Of a stretch of 64,000 nt of DNA, positions 45,463 through 54,154 are shown piece after piece. Within the stretch, counting starts at the first letter, position 1; each line of letters opens with the position of its first letter. Below the pieces are notes generated by a model. It saw only the letters and a program-made list of their open reading frames with translations. It was not told the origin of the DNA and did not search any database. The DNA comes from Haloterrigena sp. H1 (GTDB lineage: Archaea; Halobacteriota; Halobacteria; Halobacteriales; Natrialbaceae), in assembly GCF_005938085.1 (NCBI RefSeq), contig NZ_SMZK01000002.1:434001-498000 (forward strand), read 5' to 3'. The translations under genes and the position numbers were made by a program.

Positions 45463-46393
45463 TGCTCTGTTGAATAGATGCTGAGTCACGGTTACAGCGG
45501 CTCACACAGCGGTTCTATATTGATGAGGGCGAACATCAGGACAATTTCACGGAACTGGCGATACCAGCCCAGCGCTCGCACGGCGTCGCCGAGCGAGCGC
45601 TTCGTTGTTGAGTACGAGGTTTCGGCCATCCAGCGCTGAGAGTATCCTTTTGCCCGAATGAGCGCGTTGTTCATGACTGCATTCGGTGATGAGCCGCGGT
45701 AGTGAACAAGGTACTCAACGTCAAGTGCGGAGATTTCGTACTCAGTGTGCCAGTCTTGGAACGCGTTGTCGGCAACCACGGACTGCAGGTCGTCCGCGTT
45801 TCGGCGGACGACCTGCGGTCCGGTCTTCGTATCGTGCTTCCACCGTGCTGTGATATGGACATCGAGAACAGCGAGCGACTCTATATCAGTTAATGTCGTC
45901 ACTTTCAGCGTCTGCACGGTATTTCCTGACCGCTGGCGGAAGTACGATGAAGAACGGCGGCGGTCAAAGAACGTGCTGTCGAGAGCAGCGTGGCCAGACT
46001 GCGGGTGTTGCTGCGCTGAAACGCGCAGCAACGCCCGCCACACCCACATTTTCAGCCGGTCAAACGACTTATAGATCGTGCTGTAGTCGGGGAGGTCCTC
46101 TCGATCGAGACCGAGTACGTCACGAACCTCGGTCATGTACTTCAACCGATTCGGCGTTTCACGGTAGCTGTGGCCTTCTTCGAGCCGAAAACAGTGTAGG
46201 ACGACATGGACCCAGCGGGCGAACCCGCCGCTGGCGGGCTCGCCCGCGTGCTTCCCCAACGCTTGTTTGGCTAGGTCACGACACTGCTCAATGAAGTCGA
46301 GGAGATCGATTTCCATAGGACAGAATCGAATTCCTCGGCTTCATCCTTCTAAGCCAGTGATATCGGCTGATTAGATCGCTGTTCAACAGAGCA
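45463..46393 (-). mobile_element. IS5-family (ISH1-like) insertion sequence, copy 2 of the 931-bp element
   Basis: 931 bp with TGCTCTGTTGAA ends and an 8-bp direct duplication CAATATCC (45455-45462 and 46394-46401). Same element as 34998-35928, inverted. It was inserted into the coding sequence 14 codons after the start of the split gene. Confidence 0.92.
45492..46316 (-). CDS. IS5-family transposase (copy 2)
   Basis: 274 aa, same sequence as 35075-35899 (LDSTFFDRRRS, VADNAFQDWH, MAETSYSTTKRSLG hold the likely D, D, E). Intact, minus strand. Confidence 0.93.
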   Translation of the reverse strand: MEIDLLDFIEQCRDLAKQALGKHAGEPASGGFARWVHVVLHCFRLEEGHSYRETPNRLKYMTEVRDVLGLDREDLPDYSTIYKSFDRLKMWVWRALLRVSAQQHPQSGHAALDSTFFDRRRSSSYFRQRSGNTVQTLKVTTLTDIESLAVLDVHITARWKHDTKTGPQVVRRNADDLQSVVADNAFQDWHTEYEISALDVEYLVHYRGSSPNAVMNNALIRAKGYSQRWMAETSYSTTKRSLGDAVRALGWYRQFREIVLMFALINIEPLCEPL

Positions 46394-46435
46394 CAATATC
46401 CAAGAGTTTAGCAGCGAAGGCTCCAATTCCGAAAC

Positions 46436-46780
46436 TCATACCTCTGTACCGCCAATTCTGGGATCACTAGGGCCAGACATTTTCAGATCTCCCTCCTCGT
46501 CAAGCCGAGTTCCATACTCGGCCTCTGCCCATTTGTAGATTTCCGCTTCAAATTCGTCAAACGCTTCGTCAGAGTACTCCGCTTCTGTACTGTAGATCCT
46601 CACCCACTGGTCAGTGTCTGTGTCGAAGCCTAGTGCGTGTACTTGATTATTTCCGAGCAACGCGATTATGAGTGCTTCGTCAGATTCTGGGCGAATACAG
46701 TACTCACGAGCATCATTCATACTGAGCACTTCACTTTTTGTGAGTGGTTTCGATGGCAGTGATTCAACAAATTGTCCCAT
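46436..46780 (-). CDS. Small acidic hypothetical protein, first gene of the split-gene pair
   Basis: 114 aa, strongly acidic (SDEAFDEFEAEIYKWAEAEYG). Not recognised. Its stop overlaps the ATG (46437-46439) of the IS-broken gene by ATGA, so both were once co-translated. The protein lacks known motifs. It may be a small partner of the broken protein. It shares a divergent promoter region with 46860-47384. Confidence 0.6.
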   Translation of the reverse strand: MGQFVESLPSKPLTKSEVLSMNDAREYCIRPESDEALIIALLGNNQVHALGFDTDTDQWVRIYSTEAEYSDEAFDEFEAEIYKWAEAEYGTRLDEEGDLKMSGPSDPRIGGTEV

Positions 46781-46859
46781 ATTCCCTGCCTTCGGACAGC
46801 TTCTACATAATAGTAATTAATAACAATTCCCATCAGAATAACTATTCACGATGTAACTG

Positions 46860-47384
46860 GTGAATCTCGGACTCGGGCAAATTGGTACCCTCTTTGGCCT
46901 CTTTCTGTCTTTTTTCGGATCAACTCTGTTAGCTGTCACTGGAACAAATTGGTATCAGGAACAGATAGAACGACAGGTCCGCAGAGGCTTCGGCTACAAA
47001 GCCACATTCGGTGTAGAACTCATTGAGGATGGAAGCAATCTGAAGAGTGGTGATCGTGGATCTAATCAATTGACCTGGTACTTGACTAAACCAGCTATAA
47101 TCCACCTTCTCGGCCTGCCGATTGACTCAAAAGATGAGATACAGGAAATCACGAAAACGAAAAGCACCGAGTGGGATGATTATGTCTCGATCGTGGATGG
47201 GAAGGGTATAGAATATGAGAACGTCACGACCACGTCCGAAATCCGCAGGCGAATTGAAGAAGAGATTAATCAGAGACTCGAGGAGTATCAAGATAAGGTA
47301 ACACGATACTCAGGGGAGGTTCTGGCTCTCGGATTTCTAATTCAATTAATATCCTATCTTATTCAGCATTTTACTGCCATATGA
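46860..47384 (+). CDS. Hypothetical membrane-anchored protein
   Basis: 174 aa from a GTG at 46860. N-terminal hydrophobic segment (IGTLFGLFLSFFGSTLLAV), a charged middle region with coiled-coil-like (RRRIEEEINQRLEEYQDKV), and a C-terminal hydrophobic segment (ALGFLIQLISYLIQH). The two membrane segments put the charged part on one side. Function unknown. Divergent to 46436-46780. Confidence 0.55.
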   Translation: MNLGLGQIGTLFGLFLSFFGSTLLAVTGTNWYQEQIERQVRRGFGYKATFGVELIEDGSNLKSGDRGSNQLTWYLTKPAIIHLLGLPIDSKDEIQEITKTKSTEWDDYVSIVDGKGIEYENVTTTSEIRRRIEEEINQRLEEYQDKVTRYSGEVLALGFLIQLISYLIQHFTAI

Positions 47385-47529
47385 TTCTCATAGTTGTATC
47401 TGGAGAACAATCTCGTGAGACCTCTTCTAGAGTCTAACCATTCAGGCCGCATTTAGAGGATTTACTGATTTTCATCAGATTATTTTTATCCCCTGTGTTA
47501 ACTGCCTGACTACCGCCGGCAGCTACGCG

Positions 47530-47727
47530 CTACTGACCAGAATCACTCTTCTCACAGACGACCGCATGTATTTCCTCGAGTAGGTCGGGATGGTGCTCTT
47601 GAAGAATCTCAACGTCTTTCGTGAGTTCGTCTTCAACCCGTCTTCGTATACGTGATGTCGCTTGGTAACGTCGACTATCTCCGTGCTCGCCAGCAATCTG
47701 TTCACGCTCTGTCTCTGTGAGGAGCAC
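47530..47727 (-). CDS. Small DNA-binding-like protein (paralogue of 47779-48024)
   Basis: 65 aa from a GTG at 47727. The residues TEREQIAGEHGDSRRYQA ... RIRRRVEDELTKDVEILQ form an arginine- and glutamate-rich helix layout seen in small proteins of haloarchaeal plasmids and viruses. The preceding gene is a clear paralogue. Codons before the GTG stay similar to the family (RLADRTRV), and an ATG at 47785 opens a different frame, so a 1-nt indel may have moved the start. It may be DNA-binding. Confidence 0.5.
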   Translation of the reverse strand: MLLTETEREQIAGEHGDSRRYQATSRIRRRVEDELTKDVEILQEHHPDLLEEIHAVVCEKSDSGQ

Positions 47728-47778
47728 TCGAGTTCGGTCGGCCAGTCTAGGTGTGAGTCTCCGTCGGTAGATTGAGTG

Positions 47779-48024
47779 CTATTCATCGTTCACCTCGTCA
47801 CAGACTGCTTCGACTGCGAGTTCGTGAGCCTCGTCGAAGTACTCCTCAAGAAACTCGATGTCTTCACCGAGCTGTTTCCGAATCCGATTTCGAACGATGG
47901 ACTCCGTCTTGTACTGATAGTTGTCGGACACGTCTGCCTCGCCACTGATGATCTCTTTTTCACGATCAGTCAGCAGCGCGCGACCTTCCTCACTCATTAC
48001 CCGCATTGTTTCGCTCGCGTCCAT
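47779..48024 (-). CDS. Small helical plasmid-type protein
   Basis: 81 aa. Contains LLTDREKEIISGEADVSDNY and SIVRNRIRKQLGEDIEFLEEYF, the same pattern as 47530-47727 (LLTETEREQIAGEHGDS, RIRRRVEDELTKDVEILQEH). Two such genes in a row suggest tandem duplication. The family is found in haloarchaeal plasmid and provirus contexts; function unknown, perhaps DNA-binding. Confidence 0.6.
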   Translation of the reverse strand: MDASETMRVMSEEGRALLTDREKEIISGEADVSDNYQYKTESIVRNRIRKQLGEDIEFLEEYFDEAHELAVEAVCDEVNDE

Positions 48025-48222
48025 AAATTACCTCATGTCGTAATTTTACGCTTTTGCGTAAACAACTTACGCTAAAAAGTATGCACCCTATAGAGTGTAT
48101 ACTCTATAGCGTAAATAATAAGTAGTTGCCTGATAGACTATGAAGTAGAGACGCAGGGTGGCCGGGAAAATCGATTCTCGACCGGGTGCTGGAACACCCG
48201 ACCTGTGTCCTAGCTCAGGACA

Positions 48223-48528
48223 ATGAGTATTCAACCGCGAACCCAAAAGACGGTTTCGGAAGCACAGACTACCGACCCACGCGCCGACTACATCTCCGTC
48301 GGCATCGACAACGAGGGCGCACACCACGTCTACCGGACGACTGACGAGTCCATTCACGTTATCGAGAACGACCAGCGCGCTTTCCGCTACGACCTCGAGG
48401 ACGTCGAGAAGACGATCGACGACTGGATCGACTACATCGCCGACCGTCGCGGTGGCTTCGAAGTGCAGTACCTGTTCAAGACGATGGCTGACGCGATCGT
48501 CGGCGCTGTCGAAGTGGGCGACCAATGA
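48223..48528 (+). CDS. Small hypothetical protein of plasmid-type block
   Basis: 101 aa. HHVYRTTDESIHVIEND, DVEKTIDDWIDYIADRRGGFEVQY. Not recognised. Overlaps the next gene by 4 bp (ATGA), so both are one transcription unit. Divergent from 47779-48024. It may be a regulator of that unit. Confidence 0.6.
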   Translation: MSIQPRTQKTVSEAQTTDPRADYISVGIDNEGAHHVYRTTDESIHVIENDQRAFRYDLEDVEKTIDDWIDYIADRRGGFEVQYLFKTMADAIVGAVEVGDQ

Positions 48529-49154
48529 TGATCGTCAACGATCACGAAGCTGTCCTAAAGCGTGCCGAACAACTCGAGCGCGACGGCGCTCGCGAGATGC
48601 GCCTGCGAGCGGAGGCCCGTGCCGTCGCCGGCTACGAACTGGGCGACATCGAAGCGACCGACGGCTCAGAGATCATTATCGCCGACGACGATACCCGAGC
48701 CCAGACTCTCGAGACCGAGGACAGAACTCTACTCGTCGATGCCGATGACGACCCACGTCTTGCAACCGACGGTGGCCGTGACCAGTCAACCGAAGCGACC
48801 GTCGAATTCGTGTTCGAGTACACGGCGATCAACGGCCGCCGCCGTCGGGTGATGGTTGTCCCCGATACCGGTGGAGAAGCCTGGCGGATCGAACACGAAC
48901 GCCGCAATAGCAAGTGGAGAGAAACTGGTCGCGAACCGATTACCGAGGTCGACCTTTGCGTACAGGAACGGCCCAGTGAGCACGATTCTAGTGAAAGCGA
49001 TCAAAGACAGTCTGCCATACCTGACGGCGGCCACATGAACCGTGAGACGTTCCTTACGGGGCAGAGACATTACTGCGATATCTGCGAGTGTCCGTTTGAC
49101 TCGCTCACCACACTGGCAAGCCATGACTGTCGACTCCAACCCGAGGGTGGCTAG
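48525..49154 (+). CDS. Hypothetical protein with C-terminal zinc-finger-like motif
   Basis: 209 aa. N-terminal helical Arg-rich segment (KRAEQLERDGAREMRLRAEARA), a central region with FVFEYTAINGRRRRVMVVPD, and a C-terminal CDICECPFDSLTTLASHDC, a C2HC-type zinc-finger pattern. ATGA overlap with 48223-48528. Probably nucleic-acid-binding. Confidence 0.6.
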   Translation: MMIVNDHEAVLKRAEQLERDGAREMRLRAEARAVAGYELGDIEATDGSEIIIADDDTRAQTLETEDRTLLVDADDDPRLATDGGRDQSTEATVEFVFEYTAINGRRRRVMVVPDTGGEAWRIEHERRNSKWRETGREPITEVDLCVQERPSEHDSSESDQRQSAIPDGGHMNRETFLTGQRHYCDICECPFDSLTTLASHDCRLQPEGG

Positions 49155-49398
49155 CTGATTCAGCACACCACTTCGGGATCACGTTGACTTATCCAGCGCA
49201 GTAGACCGCCGTACCTCGCCACCCGAGACGAAGCCACCAACCCCAGTAGATCGACATCGGACTTTCGAACACGAAGACGGCCACTTCGCTTCCTCGAGAC
49301 GGCTCTCGAGTCGGTAGTCTACTGCTCCACCAGCGTTCCCGACATCGGCCAGCAGCGCGAGTCGAATCGCCCGACAATGCCACCGAAACCAGAATCAA

Positions 49399-50265
49399 AT
49401 GAGCACGAACGCAGACTGTCCCGACCCTGATGCACAGACACTCCAAACACTCGTCGACGAACTCGAGCGCCTTCACGAGCGTGTCACAACCCTTGAGTCC
49501 GAACTCTCCCGAAAGGACGACCGCATCGATCACCTCGAGGCCGACCTCGAGGAGGCCCACACCGAAACCAAGGCTCTCGAAGCACGGCTCGAGGACCTGG
49601 AAGAATCACAGATACCCATTGAGGCACGACTGGACGCCCACGAGAAGAAACTCAACGCCAACAAGGATCGCGTCGGCGAACTCCAAGCCCGCGAACTCGA
49701 GAAGGGTGCACACCTCCTGGAGGAACACATCGATAATGGGGAGATCGACGTTGTGGATGGCCGCCTTGAGCGCATCCAGAAAGACGACGGTGAGAGCTAC
49801 TTCCGATTGCCGGAGAGTGACGACCCACTCGAGCGTGGTGGCGATGTCTCCCTCTCGTATGGAGATCTGCTTCCGCTCCAGCAGCTCGCGAAGATGGACG
49901 AAGATATGCTCCGGGCGACGACATCGGCGCTTCCGTCACGGCTCGCTGCAAAGCTCTGGAAGGCACGCACCGATCCGGGAGTTGGAGACAACCCATGGAG
50001 GAAAGGGAGTGCAAGCGTTCGAGAGTACGTCACCGCCGGCGATATGAAACACTGGATCCGCCGGCAGGAGAAGGGAATCAGTGACGACTACGCGAAGAAA
50101 TTGGTCTCGAGGACGATCGACGCGCTGCTCGATCTCTCGAAGAGCAGGTTGGCAGTCAAAAAGCGGACACAGCGCAAGAACGGCCTCGAGTACACAGAAC
50201 GACGCGTCTTGTTGATGGACGATGTCGATATTCCCGGTGAGATGGTCGGTTCCAGAGACACCTGA
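49399..50265 (+). CDS. Coiled-coil DNA-associated protein of haloarchaeal plasmid type
   Basis: 288 aa from the ATG at 49399. Residues 12-110 form a long coiled coil (heptad pattern; LVDELERLHERVTTLESEL ...), followed by a basic C-terminal domain (SASVREYVTAGDMKHWIRRQ, KKRTQRKNG). This layout, with a leading coiled coil and a wHTH-like tail, is common on haloarchaeal plasmids. Probably DNA-binding; not recognised more closely. Confidence 0.65.
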   Translation: MSTNADCPDPDAQTLQTLVDELERLHERVTTLESELSRKDDRIDHLEADLEEAHTETKALEARLEDLEESQIPIEARLDAHEKKLNANKDRVGELQARELEKGAHLLEEHIDNGEIDVVDGRLERIQKDDGESYFRLPESDDPLERGGDVSLSYGDLLPLQQLAKMDEDMLRATTSALPSRLAAKLWKARTDPGVGDNPWRKGSASVREYVTAGDMKHWIRRQEKGISDDYAKKLVSRTIDALLDLSKSRLAVKKRTQRKNGLEYTERRVLLMDDVDIPGEMVGSRDT

Positions 50266-50726
50266 CGTCAACAGTTGCGGGTGTCTCCCGACTACCCACA
50301 ACCCCTGGGAAGGGTCTCACTCTATCCGCCTAACTAATATCCAGCACAAGAGCGGTTGTATGCAGTGTACCGTTAGTCTGTAGTACGTCGTTTGATCGGT
50401 CGTTGTCGGTCTTATCCGAACGACTCTCTTGGGGGTATGTCTGAAGACGCCAGCTGTCACCGGGGCCCTCTCGTTTTGGGAATACGTCGTTGTGGGGAGA
50501 CTCGCGACGACGATGAGAAAGTGGCTGTGTTCGATTCATCTATCTCAGACCATCGAACTGTGCCATGACTGCGCTGCCAGCAGGTAGTGATGTCTACTGA
50601 AACTGATATTTATACCAGAAGTCGCGACTAACGCCGGAGATGCCACTTACTGATTGCCAAGAAGATCCTGATCGCCGTCGCACTGACCAAGTTCTCAGTT
50701 CACTACAAATGCGCTAAACCCGAACT
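50266..50726. other. Intergenic region with scrambled IS sequence
   Basis: 461 bp; no gene recognised. Frames are short. From 50640 onward it reads like degraded IS630-type sequence that continues as the relic at 50727-50928. Confidence 0.3.
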
Positions 50727-50928
50727 CGCCGAACTCGTCTGGAGCACGCTCCAGTCCCAGTGCCTCAAACGCCGAATTCCGGACGCAGCGACCCTCCAGT
50801 CGGAGGTCGCTGCGTGGGAAGCTGAACGCAATGAGTTAGATGTCACGGTCAACTGGCAATTCACAACCGAGGATGCTCGAACGAAACTACACCGGCTCTA
50901 TCCGACTATCGAGGAGGGTGAGAACTAG
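50727..50928 (+). pseudogene. IS630-family transposase C-terminal relic
   Basis: The frame RRIPDAATLQSEVAAWEAER ... VNWQFTTEDARTKL ... LYPTIEEGEN corresponds to the C-terminus of the IS630-type transposase at 36900-38029 (RRIPDAATLRSEVAAWERIR, DWQFTTDDARIKLRQLYP). N-terminal and catalytic parts are absent. Confidence 0.7.
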
Positions 50929-50953
50929 TCACTCGACGTTTTGGCGAGTACTG

Positions 50954-51573
50954 AGGGTGTCATAGAACTCTTCCCACGGTGTTGATTACATACACTCCGA
51001 TGGTGAATTGGCCGATGAGTAGGGATGCGAACTTCTCGTGTTGAACAATCGTTAAGAAAACTTATGCAGTCTGAATATCAACTCATTCGATAAATGAATG
51101 GTACAGCAGAACTTGTATTAATAGCTACGATGGTTGTCCAATTTCTGCTTTCCGGGATTGTATATGTAGATATGCGCCAATTTGATCTTGATGAATTTCA
51201 ACGATATGATCTAGCCATTCTTGTTCCTCTTGGTGGCTTCTTAGTTCTCCCATATTATACGCTGAAAAGAGAGGGGTTTGCAAAAAGTAAACAAGATTCA
51301 TCTTCATATATCCATATTACTAAATCAGAATTAACATCTGTTAGAACAAAATTGTTCGTCCTCGCTTTCATGACTGGAGTCCCTTTTAAGATGGCTGGGT
51401 CTCAAGCACCCAGCTCGGCATCTCAACTCATCCTTCTCATAATCAGTGGGATCAGCGCACTCCTTCTTTTTAGAGAGTTACGGCAGTATCAATCTGAATA
51501 GCGATTGAAAGACCTGTACTTATCGAATCAGGATGCCCGCATAGTAGGTGTGAGACGCGTTCTATGACACCCT
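50954..51573. repeat. Inverted IS end motifs bracketing a membrane-protein gene
   Basis: AGGGTGTCATAGAAC at 50954-50968 and its reverse complement at 51559-51573 (620 bp apart). The same 15-mer marks an ISH8-like relic at 9914-10186 and recurs singly at 54308-54322. Between them lies the 135-aa membrane protein 51094-51501, no transposase. AGTACT/GGTACT neighbours each outer side, which hints at a shared target but no exact duplication. Confidence 0.45.
51094..51501 (+). CDS. Small membrane protein inside IS-like inverted repeats
   Basis: 135 aa: N-terminal membrane segment (ELVLIATMVVQFLLSGIVYV), second segment (AILVPLGGFLVLPYYTL), polar loop, third segment (LILLIISGISALLLF). Low GC relative to its neighbours. 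Start ATG at 51094. The function is unknown. It is flanked by the IS end motif pair at 50954 and 51559, so it may be carried as cargo. Confidence 0.6.
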   Translation: MNGTAELVLIATMVVQFLLSGIVYVDMRQFDLDEFQRYDLAILVPLGGFLVLPYYTLKREGFAKSKQDSSSYIHITKSELTSVRTKLFVLAFMTGVPFKMAGSQAPSSASQLILLIISGISALLLFRELRQYQSE

Positions 51574-51625
51574 AGGTACTACTTGGTCTCGGAACCTTCA
51601 TCAGTCGATATACTCACATTCAGAT

Positions 51626-51919
51626 ATGTACGATCTCACTGCGTTCCAACGTGACATCTTGTACGTGATTGCTGGCCAGAGCGATCCACATGGGCTCGCG
51701 ATCAAAGACGAACTTGAGGGGTACTACGAGAACGAGGTCCACCACGGACGACTGTATCCGAATCTCGACGAGGTCGTCGATAAAGGGCTCGTCGAGAAAG
51801 GAGAAGCTGACAAACGAACGAACTACTACACGATCACAGCGCGTGGGCAACGCGAACTCGAGGACCGTCGCGAGTGGGAAGACCAGTACGTCGATGAGCT
51901 ACTCTCGAATTCGGAGTGA
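51626..51919 (+). CDS. PadR-family transcriptional regulator (first copy)
   Basis: 97 aa winged-helix protein (AFQRDILYVIAGQSDPHGLAI, HHGRLYPNLDEVVDKGLVEK, RTNYYTITARGQRELEDR). Length is the minimal PadR type without the C-terminal helix domain. A close paralogue lies at 52108-52380, 188 bp on. Likely a repressor of a nearby transporter or membrane gene; target unknown. Confidence 0.87.
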   Translation: MYDLTAFQRDILYVIAGQSDPHGLAIKDELEGYYENEVHHGRLYPNLDEVVDKGLVEKGEADKRTNYYTITARGQRELEDRREWEDQYVDELLSNSE

Positions 51920-52107
51920 GACGGTTACGATCGCTGATCGTGCATACTGATCGGATCCTTTGAATGTCGTTCCATTACCATCACAGTCACAGGAGGTCGT
52001 GAACGGAAAGAGAGCCGGTTAGTAATATAAAGAATCGACTAGTTGGATGGGCTTACAGTTACGTACGTGTGAAATAACAAATATCATCTCGCCTGAATGG
52101 TTGGGCC

Positions 52108-52380
52108 ATGGACGACCTCACAGGATTCCAACGAGACTTGCTGTACGTGATCGCGGGCGCTGACCAGCCATCTGGACAGGACGTCAAAGACGAGATCGAG
52201 CAGTACTACAGTTCGGAGATCAATCATGGTCGGCTGTATCCCAATCTCGATACGGTCGTGAATAAGGACCTTGTCGAGAAAGGACAACTCGATAGGCGCA
52301 CAAACTATTACTCGATTACAGACGAGGGAGAACAAGCGATTGAGGATCGCCGTGAGTGGGAATCCCAGTACGTCGACTGA
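52108..52380 (+). CDS. PadR-family transcriptional regulator (second copy)
   Basis: 90 aa winged-helix protein (GFQRDLLYVIAGADQPSGQDV, NHGRLYPNLDTVVNKDLVEK, RTNYYSITDEGEQAIEDR). About 60% alike by eye to 51626-51919; same strand. The ends of the two differ mainly in the DNA-recognition loop region. Separate promoters are likely (AT-rich stretch at 52015-52080). Confidence 0.87.
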   Translation: MDDLTGFQRDLLYVIAGADQPSGQDVKDEIEQYYSSEINHGRLYPNLDTVVNKDLVEKGQLDRRTNYYSITDEGEQAIEDRREWESQYVD

Positions 52381-52458
52381 ATTGAGAGCGGAATCGCCCT
52401 TGATCATTCCTTTGTTTCCTTAAACCAGTAATTATAAGATGTGGGCTGAGAAGTTATA

Positions 52459-52794
52459 TCAGCCACAACTGCGGGAATCTGTTGGCGTAGTAGTCATGAC
52501 TGCCTCATTCTCAAATGGCATGTTCCAGAGTTCTATCGATGCCTGGAATAAATGTTGCCACGCAGTAACCATGTGTTCAGCTGGGCGTCTGCGAAAGACA
52601 GGGGTACTTGTCGAACATGGACGTTCAGTAAGAACGGTATCACACTGTGGACACACATACTGGATATAGTCATCTTGAGTCTGGAGAACCCAATTACCCT
52701 CAACAGAGTCTGCATAGTCACACTCCCAGCAGAACAGCATCGATTTCTGATCTTCTGGACTATCGCTGTCGTGGTAAGAGAGATGAGGATTCAT
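52459..52794 (-). CDS. Zinc-ribbon hypothetical protein
   Basis: 111 aa. Two CxxC pairs (CWEC at about 22-25, CPQC at 48-51) spaced as in a zinc ribbon (FCWECDYADSVEG ... YVCPQCDTVLTERP). The C-terminal half is helical (EHMVTAWQHLFQASIELWN). Seen in haloarchaea but not assigned. Convergent to the PadR gene at 52108. Confidence 0.65.
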   Translation of the reverse strand: MNPHLSYHDSDSPEDQKSMLFCWECDYADSVEGNWVLQTQDDYIQYVCPQCDTVLTERPCSTSTPVFRRRPAEHMVTAWQHLFQASIELWNMPFENEAVMTTTPTDSRSCG

Positions 52795-52805
52795 GTCCTA
52801 AAGGA

Positions 52806-53152
52806 GGGGAGCAAGCAGGATAGTTCTGTCTACACATCTCCTTAGGTAATTAAAGGAGGTAAGAAAGATAGCACTTCTGGATGAGTATCCTATATCAGGC
52901 CGAGTTTAGAACGCTAAATGGACACTCACTGCAATAGTGTAGCAATAAGTTCGCAGCCGTGGTATACGGATAGGTCACTAAAATAGACTACTCTCCGCAC
53001 TGCGAGACGCTTGTTGCGCTCGAGCGCGAGGACAACCTCGCGGACACGTCGGTGACGCCGTGCCTCTTAGGAGAGGTGGACCCTACTCAGAACGAGCGTG
53101 ACTGCTATCTCTTGATGCAATAGACTTTCCGTGTGGCACACTTTCTACTTGT
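52806..53152. other. Intergenic region
   Basis: 347 bp; no gene recognised. The right part (52985-53100) reads GC-rich with a frame like a decayed gene. A promoter for the FKBP gene is expected close to 53115-53130. Confidence 0.3.
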
Positions 53153-53623
53153 ATGACGATAGATACTGGCGATTCTGTGACGCTTGAGTACACAGGGCGA
53201 CTTGACGATGAAACAGTGTTCGATACCTCCCGGAAATCCGTCGCCAAGGAGACGGGCCTCGCCGAGGCCCAGCCCGACCGGGAGTACGCGCCGCTGACGG
53301 TTAATATCGGTGACGAGCAGGTTATCGAGGGAATGGAGAAGGGACTGATCGGCTTAGAGGCTGGGGAGACTGAAACCCTGACGATCCCGCCGGAGAAGGC
53401 CTACGGTGAGCCCAGCGACGATAATATTCAGGAGTTTGAAACCGAGGAGCTCCGAGAGATGCTCGGCGGCCAGACGCCTGAAGAGGGCTCCTATCTTGAG
53501 GCCCAGAACGGCAGCCAAGGCGAGGTTGTCCACGTCGATGAGGAGGTTGTCCGAGTGGATTTCAACCCTCGTCTCGCCGGCGAAACGCTGACGTTCGAAG
53601 TCGAAATCATCGACGTCAACTGA
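53153..53623 (+). CDS. FKBP-type peptidyl-prolyl cis-trans isomerase (SlyD-like)
   Basis: 156 aa. N-terminal SVTLEYTGRLDDETVFDTS, then the FKBP core with an insert-in-flap domain (about 70-135) and closing ETLTFEVEIIDVN. SlyD-type architecture: catalyses prolyl isomerisation and chaperones folding in the cytoplasm. Complete and unambiguous. Preceded by an AT-rich promoter-like stretch. Confidence 0.93.
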   Translation: MTIDTGDSVTLEYTGRLDDETVFDTSRKSVAKETGLAEAQPDREYAPLTVNIGDEQVIEGMEKGLIGLEAGETETLTIPPEKAYGEPSDDNIQEFETEELREMLGGQTPEEGSYLEAQNGSQGEVVHVDEEVVRVDFNPRLAGETLTFEVEIIDVN

Positions 53624-53712
53624 GTTCGAGCGAGGCATTTCCAGCAGAGCGATATAAGCATCATTCCCGCAACTTACTGGCTTGGCCTACCAACCGGAAG
53701 TGTGCCTTGATT

Positions 53713-54144
53713 ATGGACAAGAGAAATACTCTCCAGTCACCGGCAGATTCTCCCAATAGGGATCAATCAATTCAATGCACTGCTTGTGAGTCTGCTCTAC
53801 AGTCACCGGGAAGAGAAAGCATCTCATTCCTGCTTCTTGACCAATTCACTATTCCACTCGTCGGGTGTGACAACCACCTCGAAGAGTTCTGTTCTCTCTG
53901 CGGCCTCGCTACTGAAGATTGCGCCGAACTTCTCAACCACCGTCCGGCCGGCGGAGTTCACTGTCCGAGTTGTCGCCATGCACCGCACAAGCCACAACAA
54001 CCGATCATCCCAGTTGGGGGCGGTGGGCTGGCTATACTCGCATGCTCAACCCATCAGTCAGACGTACTCGCCCGGTTCCGCACAGGCCTGCAGGTACGAC
54101 ACCATCTCAATTCCACACTTGACGCATTCTCCACTAACCCGTGA
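53713..54144 (+). CDS. Hypothetical protein with multiple cysteine pairs
   Basis: 143 aa from the ATG at 53713 (MDKRNTLQS). Zinc-ribbon-like pairs CTAC, C...CSLC and CPSC spread along the chain, with His residues (HRPAGGVHC). Not recognised. Follows the FKBP gene on the same strand with a 90 bp gap. Probably metal-binding. Confidence 0.5.
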   Translation: MDKRNTLQSPADSPNRDQSIQCTACESALQSPGRESISFLLLDQFTIPLVGCDNHLEEFCSLCGLATEDCAELLNHRPAGGVHCPSCRHAPHKPQQPIIPVGGGGLAILACSTHQSDVLARFRTGLQVRHHLNSTLDAFSTNP

Positions 54145-54154
54145 CGGAGGCTAA

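Noticed and set aside
51094..51501. Transposase of the flanking inverted motifs.
   Set aside because: The protein is a three-segment membrane protein with no DDE pattern.
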